Origin: Apostichopus japonicus | Lineage: Eukaryota > Echinodermata > Holothuroidea > Aspidochirotida > Stichopodidae | NCBI RefSeq assembly: GCF_037975245.1 | Contig: NC_092576.1 | Coordinates: forward strand, 7,148,501-7,212,500 | Length of the DNA: 64,000 nt | Direction: 5' to 3' | Shown here: piece after piece, positions 50,501 through 63,646 of the stretch | How the letters are laid out: the number at the start of each line of letters is the position of its first letter | Position numbering within the stretch: the first letter of the stretch is position 1 | Notes under the pieces: model-generated | What the model was told of the DNA's origin: nothing | The model's database searches: none | What the model saw: the letters and a program-made list of their open reading frames with translations, nothing else | Translations under genes and position numbers: made by a program

Positions 50501-53500
50501 TGTAACATGGAGCTATTAGGGAGAATAGTCTATATGCAATGAGACTAACTCTTACCTTTTGACTTGCCAAGAAGAACATTCCATTACATACGTCTACTGC
50601 GTAAACGGTCAATTGTAGCGTCTTCTCATGCTCTGCCAGTTGTGCAGTCGCGACCTTAGAGGAGTCACTGAAGTGCTGATAATTTCGCAGGAGAACATCC
50701 TTGAGCGTTCCACATTCGATATGTTCTTGGTAGATGAAATGCGGTACTTTGAAAACAAAAGGAATGAAAACATTATGGACGACATATATCTTTGATGCTA
50801 TAGTCTCTAGAGACATTCGTAACGTTACTATTTACTTTATATAATTTTTAATGTTTTTTAGAGCTCAAATATTTAAATTCGTGACCAATAAGTGAGTAAG
50901 ACTAGATTTACTCTTTTTAGTAACGGGAATGCTTGGACTAGTTCTCAACTATAAAAACAACTATAGGTACAACTATAGAAACAACAGATTCAGTAGACTA
51001 TTACACATATTTGAAAATAGTTTCCAGATTAACTTTAACCAATCAAAGATAGCCGTCATATATGCTGATCTCGAAAAATGAGAGTAACATATTATTTGAT
51101 GCAGCAGTAGCTAAAAAAATCCTATTTTTTGGCATCAATTTCAAACTTGTTTATGCATATTACAAGTACAAAAAGTCTGGCAAATAGAGAACGTTTTGCA
51201 TTAATGTGGTATTATTCCTATAAAAATATGTATCAACATTGAAAAAGTCACAATTACTCGAATTGTAATAACACAAAAGAATGCTTAAACTTTATTTGAT
51301 ATCTGTCGCATATATAGGATTGAAATTAATCATATCCAAGGGTAGGGGCCGGTATTGGGGGGTGGCACTTGGGGCACGTGCCCTTTTTCCAAAATAGCAA
51401 ATGTACCCTACTGGCAAATAAAATGTGCCCCTTTGATGAAGAACTGTCGTTTGGATATCTTAAGCCTTTGTTAATTGTAAATTTTTTATTTTAATAATTT
51501 ATTTTTAGTCTGTACATGTTATTTTTAAAACAGCATCCCATATCTTTTTGTAGCACTGTTAAGAATAACCAATCTCAATAAACAAGTAGTATTGATAGCA
51601 TACTAACACAATATATATATATATTGAAGTGATATGGCCGGTGTGTATCGATTTATAGCATACATAGTGGTGGTTGTGGAATTAGAAAGTGCCCCTCTGA
51701 TGTTGTGCTACCCCGCCCCCACACCCCCACTTTTTGGAAGCTTCGTACCCCCTGATCAAATCATATACTCACCGTCCTCTAGAGCGATCCCGAGTATTTC
51801 AGCGATATTCTCGTGCTTGCGTAACGTAATCACGTTCTTTGCCAAGGCACAAAAGTTTAACATATCTTTCATTCTTGCGTCATCTTTATTAATAAAGAAA
51901 GGGTGCACTATGTTAAAAGAAATTGCTTTGGTTTTGTTTGCCAGTATTCAATCACGATTTCGCAAAAGTTTCACAATATGACCGCATTGAACAGCGATTT
52001 AAGGGCATTGGCATAGTGGGCGATCAGGGGGATAAATATCCCTAATTGTATCATCAAATATAAAATGTGTAAAGTAAGTAGGCCTGACGTTTCGATCCTA
52101 GCAGGATCTTCTTCAGAGGCTAAATGACAAGTACAGTAACAGAAGGGACAAAAACACGCACAGAAAACAGACAGGTTAATTAATGAGCACGGTGAACCCA
52201 ATGAGATAGATGAAAGGGGATTACAAAGTATAAAATGTCAGAGTCATTCCTCCCTTGGAACATATTTATTGTGTTTGAAAATCGCCAAGAGAGATATACC
52301 TCAATATCAATCGGCTTTCTATTTAACCGCCTCTTCAATCAGTCAACATGTATCAACACTTACCCTTAACAAAGGAATACCTTTATACAACTTTGTTAAC
52401 GTCTATAAAAAAAAAAGAGTCTTGTCGACTTGCGGAGACTACCGTGTATTATACAACGTTCCACTCTTTTATGAAGCATAAAGGGTAACATATGATACGT
52501 TACATAACGTTCCGAAAACGTTGTTATATTGTAAGTGCGTAACATAATGGCTTACTGCATGTACGAAATTATGACGATACGCTAAGAAACCAATGGAAGA
52601 TTTGTAAACTGTATATAATACTTAAGATTTTCCTTCTCAAACGTCCTTACCGGAGACAATCTTCGCGATGATTTTGCTTCCGTTGCCATTTATAGTTGTC
52701 GTAGTAGCAAGATAGTATTTAATGGTACCTTCACCTGGTAGTTGACATGTAATCTGTACGTCACAACACCGCACTACTAATGCATCGTCCTCATTGGAAA
52801 TATTTGTGACTCTGTCTTGACGATGGTGTACTAAATGTTTCAACGATAGAAAGTAAGCTTATTATTATTATTATGAATTTTCTTTTCAAATATCAAGGTC
52901 AACTTTGTTGTGTCAAAGTTTTAAAATGTAAAGACGAAGGATATCAAATGTGTCAGAGGTCGTGGAAAATTGTCATGAAGAGTTGTCCAAAGAAGACGGA
53001 AAATTAATTTGATTATATTTGTCCTACCAAGTGACACTTTGTTAGTAAATACAGCTCACGTTTTTAATATTTTATTATACAATATTTCTATAGCGCCTTA
53101 TCCTATCAGAAATTGCTCTAAGGCGCTTTAAAGTAAAATACATACAAACACATTATACAAATATATAAATCGATAATGTAAGGTATAAAACGGTAGAAAT
53201 TTTGTTATATAAAATCTGATAATAAATTTTATAAAAAAACAGCAAATGGGATAACGAAAATTATACAAAAATATTTTTAACATTTAAAATATATATATGT
53301 GAAAAATTTAAAATTTTAAAAGTGCTATAAATGCAAAATAGAAAATGCGTTGTAATAATGTGACAATATAAATAGTATAAAAAGCACGGTAATGGAATGC
53401 AGATCTAACAAGAAAGGTTTTGACTAGTTTTTTTTAAATTCATCTATATTTTTGGCACACTTAGCTTCCTCCGATAAATGTAATGATTATACAAAGACGT

Positions 53501-56500
53501 ATAACTGAATGTTTACAAATGTCTTGGTTCACTTGTACTAAATATATATTTTATTATTAAGGCATGCGCTATTTCATTCCCATTCATGTCATTGTTTTAA
53601 TTGGTTAAATCTGAGTTTTAACTCATGAACTCGGGAAACCGAGGGCAAGGCTATAGTTACCGATGAATCTGGCAAGCTAAATATCAATAAACATATACTT
53701 ACTATTCGTTTTCGCTTTCGTTTATTTATTCAATCTAAAGAGTAGGCCTTCATTATATCCGTCATTATGTACAACATGATAACAAAGATATAAACTGTGT
53801 GATATCAATGCTTTGCTAAAGCAGAGAATTTAATACACATAATTAGTTCATTTCAGTATATAAAGGAATATATATGTTCTAGGATCTTAACAATTATGCA
53901 AATATATTTCTTAGTGAAGACGATACCAATACGCTCAAAAACAAACTCAGTAAAAATGTTACATTTATACTAATCTGATGGCATCCTAACCAATTTTCAA
54001 AGCAGACGAACAGGGTACCTGAAAACCAAGCATCTGCTCTATAAAAGTCTCAATTTTTAATTTGTTGAATTTAAACAGAGACCCAACACCGATCTGTAGA
54101 ATATTAAAGTCTGTAGAGTCCGACAAATGTCAACCAAATGGTATTAAGTGCATTTAAAATCTTAAGTTTGTTACGTGTTTTGTTTGTTTAACTTTACCTG
54201 CTTCATATTCTTAAGAAACGTCATGAAGGTCTTTCGAAGGCTCCCGAAAGACGGCCTCTATTCAATTGATGTAGATAGGGCTTAAACTGTAATTCCTTCC
54301 AAAAGTGTGTGATCTATTACATAATATAGAGGAATTTATGAAAGAAAGTCTACAGCAGGGCTAGCTAATACAAAACGAAAGTATACTTACGTTCATAAAA
54401 TATGTATATCATTTTCAATAAACACTCACCTGGGGACTTTATTACACTGACATGCTGTAGAGAGAAACAACAGGGTGGATAATTAATGGAAAGAATTTGT
54501 AGTTTAGCTGGACTAAAATCATGACATTTTTCCATGAGATATGTTAACCTTTATGTAATGCATTTATGTGATGTGTTGAAAAATACAATGTTATTCATAT
54601 AAAATATCAAATGATAGCTTACCGGTATTTTGTTTCCAAAGTACGAATATGAAAACTGCTAGAATGAAAATAGCCGCGAGAATGATATATATGTCATTCT
54701 TAGAAGAACCTGTCTCTGGTTTGGTATCTGCATAAAACCGTTAAAAACAGATGACATTTGTAAGGTTACACCAGGTATGTCCAAATGGTATTTCAAAGTT
54801 CCGGTTGTTACTAAAACACCGATAATTGAGTTTTTGTTTTATGAGCTATTGTCACCTAGCATATCGTAATAGTTGCAGCTCAATAGTATCTTATTACATG
54901 CTTTCATTTCATTTCATTTCATTTATTGTTCCTTTTTACAACAATGTACAAGTATAAAACAAATAGTTTTCAGAATACCACGTTAACAGTACATGAAATG
55001 AAAAGGGAAGTGTGCTGAAAACACCTGGTGGGCTTAACGAGAGCACACTACCCGAATGTAACTGAACCGAAAGAAATACATACCTTACAAAACAGACCAA
55101 AACAGCTATGTAATTTAACTAGATCACTATACCAATCCCTCCTCTTCTCACCTATTCCCCATCCCCATCACACCCCTTCTCAACCCCACATTCTAAGAAG
55201 CTACGAAGAGGATACGTGACGGCGTAAGATATTTCTAAAGACTTCACAGAAGGTTATATTCGTTAAATGATTTGACTGGTTATTTAAAACTTTGAAAGTG
55301 ATAATTATTATTACAAGGTATATAAGAAACACTTTCACCAATTAGCAGATCAGATCAGGAAAGAAAATAATAATAAAACAGAATCGATTGTTCCGACATA
55401 TTATGAATAAGGTTGTTACAGAAAAGTACTGAATAACTTCAATGTAGTTCTAATGAGAGAAAAGAATAATAAAGAGAAGGAGGCTGTCAATAGTACACAA
55501 AATCCTTGGAAGAATGCAACGAAGTATGCTGATGACAATCCGAAGAAGTAGCCCAAGATAAAGAAGAATGCAACGAAGAATTCGAAGAAGAATGCAAAGG
55601 GGAAAAAATAAAAAACAGCAAAAGAGAAGAATTAGAACAAGAAAAACTAGGAAAGGTATATGTAAATCTTTCCAGTAATGAAATAAGTGGATAGTACATG
55701 CAAGATATGAGAAAGAAGAAGAAATTAGAAGAGCGAGAAATCAATAAAGTGAAAATTATACATAATCTCACCAGAGACTTCAAAAGATATCGTTTGGTAG
55801 TAAAGTTGGTTGTAAGGACCTTCTAGGACACACGCGACACTCCCTGTTCTTTTAGTTGGCGAGAACATCAATATTGATAAAGATTCCTCAAAGGTTACAA
55901 TTGGGAAGGTGGTGTTTATAACTTTCCAGGTTATATTTATGGGCACGTTTTGTAACAAGAAACTGCACTTGGCATAGTACGTTCCCTGTTCGCTGATGAT
56001 GTATTTGGTCCTGTTGTCCTCCATCTCATTAATAGATAGTGTAACGTCGACAAAACCTGAATATGTAATAAAACGGAATAAACAAGTAAAGAATAATGCT
56101 TATTGGAGTTTACGGGAGAGTTGAAAAACAAAACACGACAGTTACATTTAAGAACATACCAAATGTTTCAAAGCTCCGTCGAATAGTTGTGGTCGTACCA
56201 AACATTGTGTCAGTTACTGCACATGCGATATATCCCTTTTCCTCTGATGGTGAATATATCACAGAGAAAGATTCCCCAGTAAGTGTAGACGAGAAGTAAA
56301 TATTATTAGTAGTCAGAGTAACGTTTGAGTCCGTGAAATGTTGATTTGATGTGATGTTTGATGTTGTGCTGACACTTCCCAAAAATCTACTATAATCGGA
56401 TATTCCAGTTATGCTCGCAGTACATGTCACGTGGACATCGTTGGTCCTCGCAACGACTACTTTTCCAGTGATATCGATTCCGTTTACTTGAACTCCTATT

Positions 56501-59500
56501 GGCTTCAAACTCACATCTGCAAAATGATTAACAATATGATGATGTGTACACTGCTATTTACAAGTTGTGTAAATTCACTATTCAGTATCTAGCAGGGTGG
56601 TTAATAATTGCATACTAATACACAATACTGCACAACACTGCACACTACTGCACAATACTGCAAAATAGTTAGTTGCGCTAAACAAGATGCTACAATTCAC
56701 TTTGTGATGCGGACTGGAACTTGTCCTAATTGAGCTATCACAACAAACGCTGTAAATGAGTGATTTCTTATTGTTTGTATTAATATGCACATTCATATAT
56801 GATGATTACAAACTAAAGTCGGTGTACACCTGAACGTGTCATGAAATGAATAAAAAATATGTAAAATGTCATGAGCGAAACACATCGTTGATAACTACGT
56901 AATTAGCACAATACTAGTTGAGGGTGCCGGTGAACTTGATTTTAGTTTCTGCCCAGAAGTAAACGCCTTAAAATACCCTAATAAATACTCCACTGGACTA
57001 CATACCTGCGTTCTGAAGATTGAAAACTATTGAAAGTTACTCTACAATTCCTTTTTACCTTAGATAGCTTATGTAACGTGTGTGAGGCGTTGCAATTTCA
57101 TGATACCGTTTTGTGTAACAGCAGTCAACTTTTGAATTCCTAATCTAATGCGGATATCTTACCAAAGGTGTGTAAGTTCCTCCCTTTGGTCTTCGTCGTT
57201 CCTACTGCTTTATCTATAACAGTGCATGCGACGAATTCGCAGTCTTCTTGTGGGGAGTAAATTACTGAATATTCTGACACAGTAAAATTAGTAGGGAAGT
57301 CTTGATGAGTGGTAAGAGTCACAGCTGTGTCAGTGAACTTGCTTTCTGAATTGACGTCGGATGTACTTTTAACTCTCCATACAAGGTTATCATGATAAGG
57401 TAGTTTAGTTATGTTAGCTGTGCACGTAACCATAGCCTTAGTCTTTCTAGGAAGTATCTCCATAGCGGCGATTCCGTTGACCTCTATTTGGACTGGCTGG
57501 AGAACAAGTTCTAAAATTTAAAGAATACCAATCGATGAATAACTGGTTAAATGTTTTTCATCATTTCTATAGACATGATATGCATCTCATCATGACTGAA
57601 TTGTGACTTAAAGCGGTATACTGGCAGTTAAAATGTATTCGTCAGTAAGACGTTTGAACTTTTTCTGCATGTTTAGGCCAACATGACATTAATATCGATA
57701 GTTGTATGCCCAAGCCACGTGTTTTGTCACATGGGTTCTCAGGAACGTTAAAATAAACTGAAGTTCAGTAGTTGATTCCCTCGGAGAATTTGAGTTTAGT
57801 CGTTTCTCTGTCTAAATCTACTAAAATTGTCGCACTTTCGATGTAACATTAAAATCCAACAAACATAGCGTTTGTATGGCAATGATTTGAATTCTTCAAA
57901 ATGTTCTGTTAATTAACTTGGCAAGAATAGAGTAAATATTATCATCGCTGTAATTCAGCTGGAATATTTTTGTATATTCATTCTACAAGAAATTTTTCTA
58001 AACATGTTGATGAAACTCTAAATACAGAGAGTATAATCTAAGCAAACATCCAAAGGTATCCAAAGGTATCAGATCTCAAGGATAAATCAACTAGCTGATT
58101 CAAAGCAAAGCGAAGTTTTCGAAGAATAACTACCGCGATCACATCACAAACCTCATACTGAGATCCATTATTTGGGAGACTGGCGATTTTAACCCTTTAA
58201 ATATATTACATCCTTCCACACTTTCCCAGTAACGAACGAGAAATATTTTGAAATAGTGTTCCAAAGAACAATTGAAATATATTTTTCTCAAAACTAAATG
58301 TTATATTTTTACCAAAACATCCCTTGAAGTGAGCGTATTATACGTTCTGTTATGATATCTTAGAGTTGACATTCTATTACTCCTACTGATTTAAGTTACC
58401 ACAGGCTCCCTTGTTTGGTTTTGTTATTAAACTTTGACAATGTCAACCAATATATTTATTTACATGAAGACACATATAGCTGTTAGTTAAGAATGACCTT
58501 ACAAGCTGCTCGGTTCATTAATAGTACTAAATAACATACACACAACGGGAGCAGTAGTTTGTACTTTTCAACACAGAATGTCGCTAGTAAACGTCAAGGT
58601 TGATAAATCATTTGTAGAGATTATGCCAACGTAAAACCTTGTGGAGTAGCCTATGATTTTACAATACACTAAACTGATAAAATGTGCCTCTATAAGACTA
58701 CGAATTGTTTTAAAGACGAAGCCGTTCATTGTAATCGTCAGAAGAAAGAAGAAATGTTGATGCGGGCAAAGTTTAGGGAAGTGTTTAAAATGGGCTATCT
58801 CACCGTACGACAAAACTTTCAATATTTTCTTCCCTATTACATCGGTTCCGAACCATGCGCAGCAGACCAGTTTTTCATCCTGTTCTGATTGATAATATAT
58901 TGTCGAGGTTAGATTGAATCTCTCGTCTGGACGTGTGGTGTTAGTATTACCGGTGTAGTTGAAAATGCAGTCTTCATCTGTCGTATCGTCAGAACTCAAA
59001 GCTTGCCGACCCCAGGAAATATATGCAGTTGGAATTACATTAAGCGCACTGCAGGTGTTTGTGAAGTTATGTCCCTTGGCAAGCCAAAACAACTTGGTCT
59101 TGCATTCTTTCCCATTAATTGACAAACTCATGTCAGCTGGCACTAGTATTGAAAAACAAAGTTAAATAACGTGTACTGTGTATCAATAGCAATAAGTAAA
59201 CATACTTTGCAACCCACATAAATGTTACATTGTCTGTCTTTATGTGCATATATATTCTTTGAATGAAAAGAAGGCAATATTTACCTTTATCATTAAAAAT
59301 ATAAAGTCCTTTGACGATAAATACAACACATATTTAATAGCGTATATGTCCATATTTAAAAGCGTATTTTTACTTAAAAAATAAATAACGCGTAATATTG
59401 CTTTCTAATTTCTGTTATTTCTGCTGAAGGTAAGCAAGGAGGTTTAAAAAATAAAAGATCAGCTAGAATCATGCATGACTTGTATGTTTTAGGGTTTGCT

Positions 59501-60009
59501 TGGATGAATATTTTTTATATGAACATCATTGAAAGCAACCAATGGAGAGGAAAAGGAAAGCGAAATCGAGCTACAAAATAGCAAACAAATAAGTTAGTAG
59601 ATTGCAAACCTGTAATGATCGTTAAAGAAATTTCTTCCCTTTTTTTCTTGTCAATCCAACACGTATATGTCCCTTCGTGTCCTGGACTGACAGGATTTAT
59701 GATCAGAGAATTGTTTCCATATACATGTACGCTGCCGTTCATTAGGTTTTGGAATTCTTCTTCTGCATATATTGTATTCTTCAATTCTTGTACGAATCGT
59801 TCTTGGTTATGGAATATCAAATAACCCTCGTATTTCCATTCTTTCAGAGCCGCTTCATTAGCTGTACAGTTTAATATCACACTAGCACCAGTTTTCAACG
59901 TTCGCGATATTTTAATGGCTGTGCTCTCCCGTAAAGGTATTTTGATCATCAAATACATCGTTACTGATACAATATGAAGAATTGTACATTGCCGAAAGAA
60001 AGTTGCCAT
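47418..60009 (-). CDS. Receptor gene C: five-Ig transmembrane tyrosine pseudokinase
   Basis: Coding exons, 5' to 3': 60009-59610 (signal peptide, Ig1), 59142-58804 (Ig2), 57510-57163 (Ig3), 56516-56160 (Ig4), 56056-55772 (Ig5), 54727-54623 (transmembrane), 52830-52651 (beta1-beta3), 51883-51773 (alphaC), 50746-50556 (hinge), 49901-49782 (catalytic loop), 49113-49002 (APE/alphaF), 48583-48487 (alphaG), 47772-47670 (alphaH/I), then about 47513-47418 (tail, TAA at 47418-47420). Phases close as in gene A when the microexon 54430-54454 is skipped, giving about 947 residues. The open frame of the last exon is clear but its acceptor is not: there is no AG before the likely start at 47513, and an AG at GAG|GAA (exon from 47489) would shorten it. 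Architecture and inferred role are as for gene A: single-pass membrane receptor with a dead kinase fold. Confidence 0.82.
48487..48583 (-). CDS. Gene C alphaG exon
   Basis: 97 nt, the same length as the gene A exon at 13163-13259. Encodes [16 protein letters not shown] and ends ACPGG, the usual substrate-lobe alphaG region (PY/PF, then CP). Acceptor ggtaag|GTGAC, donor TT|gtgagt. A longer plus-strand open frame covers it but is its antisense shadow. Confidence 0.75.
49782..49901 (-). CDS. Gene C catalytic-loop exon, degenerate
   Basis: Reads [13 protein letters not shown] and [15 protein letters not shown] is YPG, so even the His is gone. The catalytic-loop Asn is Lys and DFG is DFW. The AAR triplet and the DFG-position Asp remain. 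This is the most diverged active site of the three, in an intact exon. Confidence 0.85.
51340..51770. repeat. G/C-rich repeat debris in gene C intron
   Basis: gtaggggccggtattggggggtggcacttggggcacgtgcccttt and, at 51700-51750, a C-rich ccccacacccccacttttt segment next to a short TA tract (51609-51624). It resembles the other G-rich elements of the window. Immediately upstream in gene sense lies the alphaC exon. Confidence 0.4.
52057..52240 (-). mobile_element. Dispersed repeat with hammerhead-like motif, copy 4
   Basis: Minus-strand copy in a gene C intron. The structured box (52079-52124) has CTGAAGA, matching the hammerhead core CUGANGA, followed by one extra A, a GATCC/GGATC hairpin, GAAA and CGTC. 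The C/T-rich body is truncated after tttcatctatctcattgg. Confidence 0.65.
53085..53140. repeat. Short inverted repeat AGCGCCTTA...TAAGGCGCT
   Basis: tatagcgccttatcc and ctctaaggcgctttaa are inverted halves of a compact hairpin in the intron before the gene C beta1-beta3 exon. Similar hairpins occur in many animal repeats. The family is not assigned. Confidence 0.5.
54198..54365 (-). pseudogene. Duplicate of gene C alphaH/I exon plus neighbouring intron piece
   Basis: 54198-54260 matches the gene C exon at 47670-47745 (tacctgcttcatattct, then ggcctc). It is followed directly by sequence matching 48650-48730 (gtagatagggctt, attccttccaaa, agaaagtctac), so about 900 bp between the two source segments is missing. 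It sits out of order, between the microexon and the first kinase exon, and cannot serve as that exon in the gene C transcript. Confidence 0.75.
54430..54454 (-). other. 25-nt microexon candidate, gene C
   Basis: Bounded by tttctctctacag and |gtgagtgtttattgaaa, 168 bp downstream of the transmembrane exon. Same length and flanks as in genes A and B. Inclusion shifts the frame and meets TGA about 13 codons into the next exon. Confidence 0.55.
54623..54727 (-). CDS. Gene C transmembrane exon
   Basis: Encodes a short stalk ([11 protein letters not shown]) and a hydrophobic span ([19 protein letters not shown]) followed by K-Q, which sets type-I topology. Genes A (20318-20434) and B (33757-33870) have equivalent exons at the same place, each ending in phase 1. 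Confidence 0.82.
55772..60009 (-). CDS. Gene C ectodomain: signal peptide and Ig1-Ig5
   Basis: Each exon holds one Ig domain between phase-1 introns. Ig1 starts [20 protein letters not shown] and keeps LNCTANE, KEWKYEG and GTYTCW. Ig2 has NTCSAL, YISW and KLVCCAW. Ig3 has MVTCTAN, NLVWRV and FVACTV. Ig4 and Ig5 are very close to those of gene A, including the intron that follows Ig5. Many sequons are visible. Confidence 0.82.
57540..58800. other. Gene C intron 2, no exon seen
   Basis: Intron between the Ig2 and Ig3 exons, AT-rich, with no further Ig exon or recognisable repeat. Confidence 0.5.
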
Positions 60010-61539
60010 CCTCCTATTTCTTGATTTAAATTTTGTAGCAATTTTTCTCTAGTAGACTATGACTAGACTAGACAAGTAGACTATGTTTTCACATTAAGTT
60101 AACTGTTGATCTACGTATATCATGTTCCACAAGGAAGTGACAATGATAGTATGAGGTTCAGATACATGGAGATGTGTATAACATGTATTTTGTATGTTTT
60201 ATATTGAGTGATCCAATATTTGACATTATACTCTTTTGTTTTCCAACAGCTGTCAAATATTAATAATTAACTGTTACATAAGAACTTTACTGATTCCCAA
60301 TTTAAACTTTTATTTCACATGAATGCAATGAAAGGAAAACAAAGAAGAAAAGTAACATGTTGGTTAACAATGGTGTAAATAACTGTCTTTGAAGTCATTG
60401 CGCAATTAAACAATTTACAACAATTTAAAAAAAATGTCAAAAAGTGCAGTTGCATGTTTAAAACATGTTTGAATAACATAAGAATTATATTTAATCCACC
60501 AAAAGAACCCTGTGGTGATGGATTTATGTGGTTTAGGGCATAGGGCGTAAACCTTCACCGATCAACAGTTTAACATAATCATGAACGATGCCAAAGTTAA
60601 TATCTCGAGTGTTAGGACCAATCAAAGAACTGCAACCAAGTATGTTTCTTGTAAGTTACAAGATGCATTGATGGTTTTCAAGAGTACGCATTTCGACATG
60701 GCTTGGTCAGAGTAAAAATGCAACACAAGGCAAATTATAGCTTGAAACATGGAATGATTCACTTTTTGTCTCTATGACTTCAACAAATTTAATCAAACGA
60801 CTGTCACAATAGAATCGTGACATTTAGCTTATGTATTTTATGTCTCTGCTACGAAATGTAGTTACATATGAGTTGATACCAACTTCTTGTTAGAAAAATA
60901 ACAAGTTACTAGACTTGATGTTTAATGTTAAGTAAACTATCACTTCAGGAAAGGCAAGAGACTGCTAAGATGATTTTATTCTGTTTCCTTTGTTTTGTTG
61001 CTGAAATGGTCGATTACCTATTACCCATCATGGCTGTCTTCCTTTTTATTAGAGAGCAAATTTCTCAATTGATTATTGCTGCCAACACTTTTGAGAGAAA
61101 GGTAGTAACCAGAACTACGGATGATATTTACATTCTCACAAGATTGGGACACAAGAAACACTACCCAAATATGTAATCTTGGAAACAGGAGAACTCCATA
61201 AATAATCAGGATATTTGGCATATAGCTATATTTGTGTATAACTCGTTAACTATGCTGTAGGTTTCGGTCTTGTATACAGGGAATGTCTCCTCACGCGACA
61301 CTACAAATAACCCCTGGTCATTGACAACGTACACACCCACACCTAAGTTTGCTCCATTAAGGTAGTCACTCCTTGGGCAGCAACGTGTGCAACATATATG
61401 TGTCTCTGGTGGGACTTCTCATAGGGTGCAGCCACGAAATGTCGCACGCAACTTATTATATGAACGTTTCCTCGCAACTTCCTGGTTAAATACCTGGATG
61501 AAGATTACCTTGTGAGTCTAAAAATACATAAAGCAAGCA
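60010..61539. other. Upstream region of gene C
   Basis: Should contain the gene C promoter and 5' UTR. No convincing TATA box, CpG island or additional coding exon was recognised. Confidence 0.4.
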
Positions 61540-62860
61540 CTTGAAATAGTTAGATGTCTCCTGTAAAAGCAGCTTTTAACGGCCTTTTGTTATTTTATGA
61601 GCTGCTATGTGAATTAATATTTCATTACATTAACAGTGTGGTTAAAAGCGTAACCTGGCAATTTAGACATCGTCGTCACGTAGGCTGGTTTCAGAATATT
61701 GTGTCCTTTCAGCAGCTCTTTTACGAATGCACACCTGACAAACATTTGCAATGTTTGCTTGTGTGTAGCTGTTAAATATTTGTTTGCAAAGCGCAATCTA
61801 AGTGAACTAAGCTGGATCAAACCGGTTTGAACTGGTATTCAGCTTTTAATATGTACTAGTGTATCATTGTACATACCTTGATGTAAGGATTCGGAGTGTA
61901 GCGAGGTAAGTAACCTTCATCAGGGCTTCCGTTGTATTTGTATTTTTACTTTCATTGTCATTCCTACACAATTTGGACTGAAGTCTATCAGTGAGAGAAG
62001 TTTGTAGATGGAAAATCCTAGGAAATACTGAACACTCGTTGTTATGGATGTAAGCCGTATTTATATTTTTTTCTGCTCGATACATTGATTAAATCGCAGT
62101 TTCGTACATGTATAGCATTATATCTAAGTTTCCATGTACATTCCTCTTATCCTGCCTTACCAACGTAAGATCAACATACTCGTGAACCATGTGTTGAACA
62201 CCTCCAAGATTGATATATTGTAGTCATTGAACATAATATGGCAAAAACGCAAAACAGAAAGTTTTGCATATGTAGTATGTGTTGATTGTATATTCTGCAT
62301 TATGAAGCATTTTATACTAAACAAACAAGTTTTTGAGTGCCTGACCCAGTATATGAGGCATCCACCAAAACCATGAAACAACATATGTAGAGCAAGGGGT
62401 GTGTATGGCAAAAACGGAAAACAGAAGATTGTTCATATGTAGTATGTGTTGATTGTATATTCTGCATTATTAGACACTCAAAAATAAACAAACAAGTTCT
62501 TGAGTGCCTGGCCCAGTATATGAGGCATCAGCCAAAACCATGAAATAGTATATAAAGAGCAAGGGGTGTGTTTGTGAGTGGTTTACGTATTTTTATTCCA
62601 CTTCTAAATGGTAGATTGTTGATCTTTTCCCATTGACGTACACAGTAAATTCGTCCCTTTCCAGTGCCGCTAGAGCATAGACAGAAGTTTCACCTGGTTT
62701 GTCCAACCAACATTATTAAAGCTGGTGGCTTGAGCTATTATAGCCTATTTGGGGATGTCAAAGTATTGATTTCTTAATTCTTCCTTGATTTTGTGTTGTC
62801 ATGACGACTCACTGATGTTAAATGCATCGCCAAAGGACATTAAACTCCCGTTTATATCAG

Positions 62861-62902
<42 letters not shown>

Positions 62903-63600
62903 AATTAACTATAGTTTTATGGCTTTAAAGTTCAGTAAAAATGATATTTTCTCCAATTCGTGAATCCTACAAATACCTATGGTAGATTGTTGACCTTTTC
63001 TTATTGCCCCCCAAAAAAAAACATTAAAAAAAAACCCCTTTTCTTTGGCTGAAGGGGAATGACGTAATTAAAGTAGACCAATCAGATTACAGAAAAAAAA
63101 GCTAGCCCTGCTCTGTGTATATCTCATAAGACATTCCTTGAAGAAATTTATACAACTATTGCTCAGAAAAAAAGAGTGAAAACATGTTACTTCCTATACA
63201 CTTTATTAACGTTCATTACGTTATGATGTCTTCGAATATTAAAAATAACTCTGTACGTGCCGGTGACCTATTAATATATTACTTATCTGTACAGGCTGTT
63301 TTTTGGAAAACAATACTAATAATCTCGTTGGACGTGTTTCTATGTTCAAAAATGAAAGTTCCATACTATAGCCGTTAATTGATTACATATGTTGTAGTAG
63401 GAAGTAGAGATATTCATAATGTCGCTGTTAATATAATACTCAAAAGTAATCTTGTTATTCATGGTCCTTCCTGCCACTATACACGTTTATTATTACAACT
63501 GTGTATGGAAGTACTTAAGTAACAGTGAAGTTTTCAAAATGTTAATGTTATTCCTGCGACATCTGGATGAAAACCATGCAGATAAATATGAGGTGGACTT
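61540..63600. repeat. Duplicated upstream flank without insertion
   Basis: Counterpart of 37195-37283 plus 44823-47260, with the TTAA insertion absent at about 61620. Internally a ~190-bp segment (atatggcaaaaacg..., tattctgcattat) is itself repeated at about 62230 and 62405, and a (TA)n tract sits at 62866-62900. Confidence 0.75.
62866..62900. repeat. (TA)n microsatellite
   Basis: About 34 bp of TA in the duplicated flank. Confidence 0.9.
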
Positions 63601-63646
63601 TCCCATCACGTGTTATCATCACTCAGTCTTCTCGCACAATGTTAAT

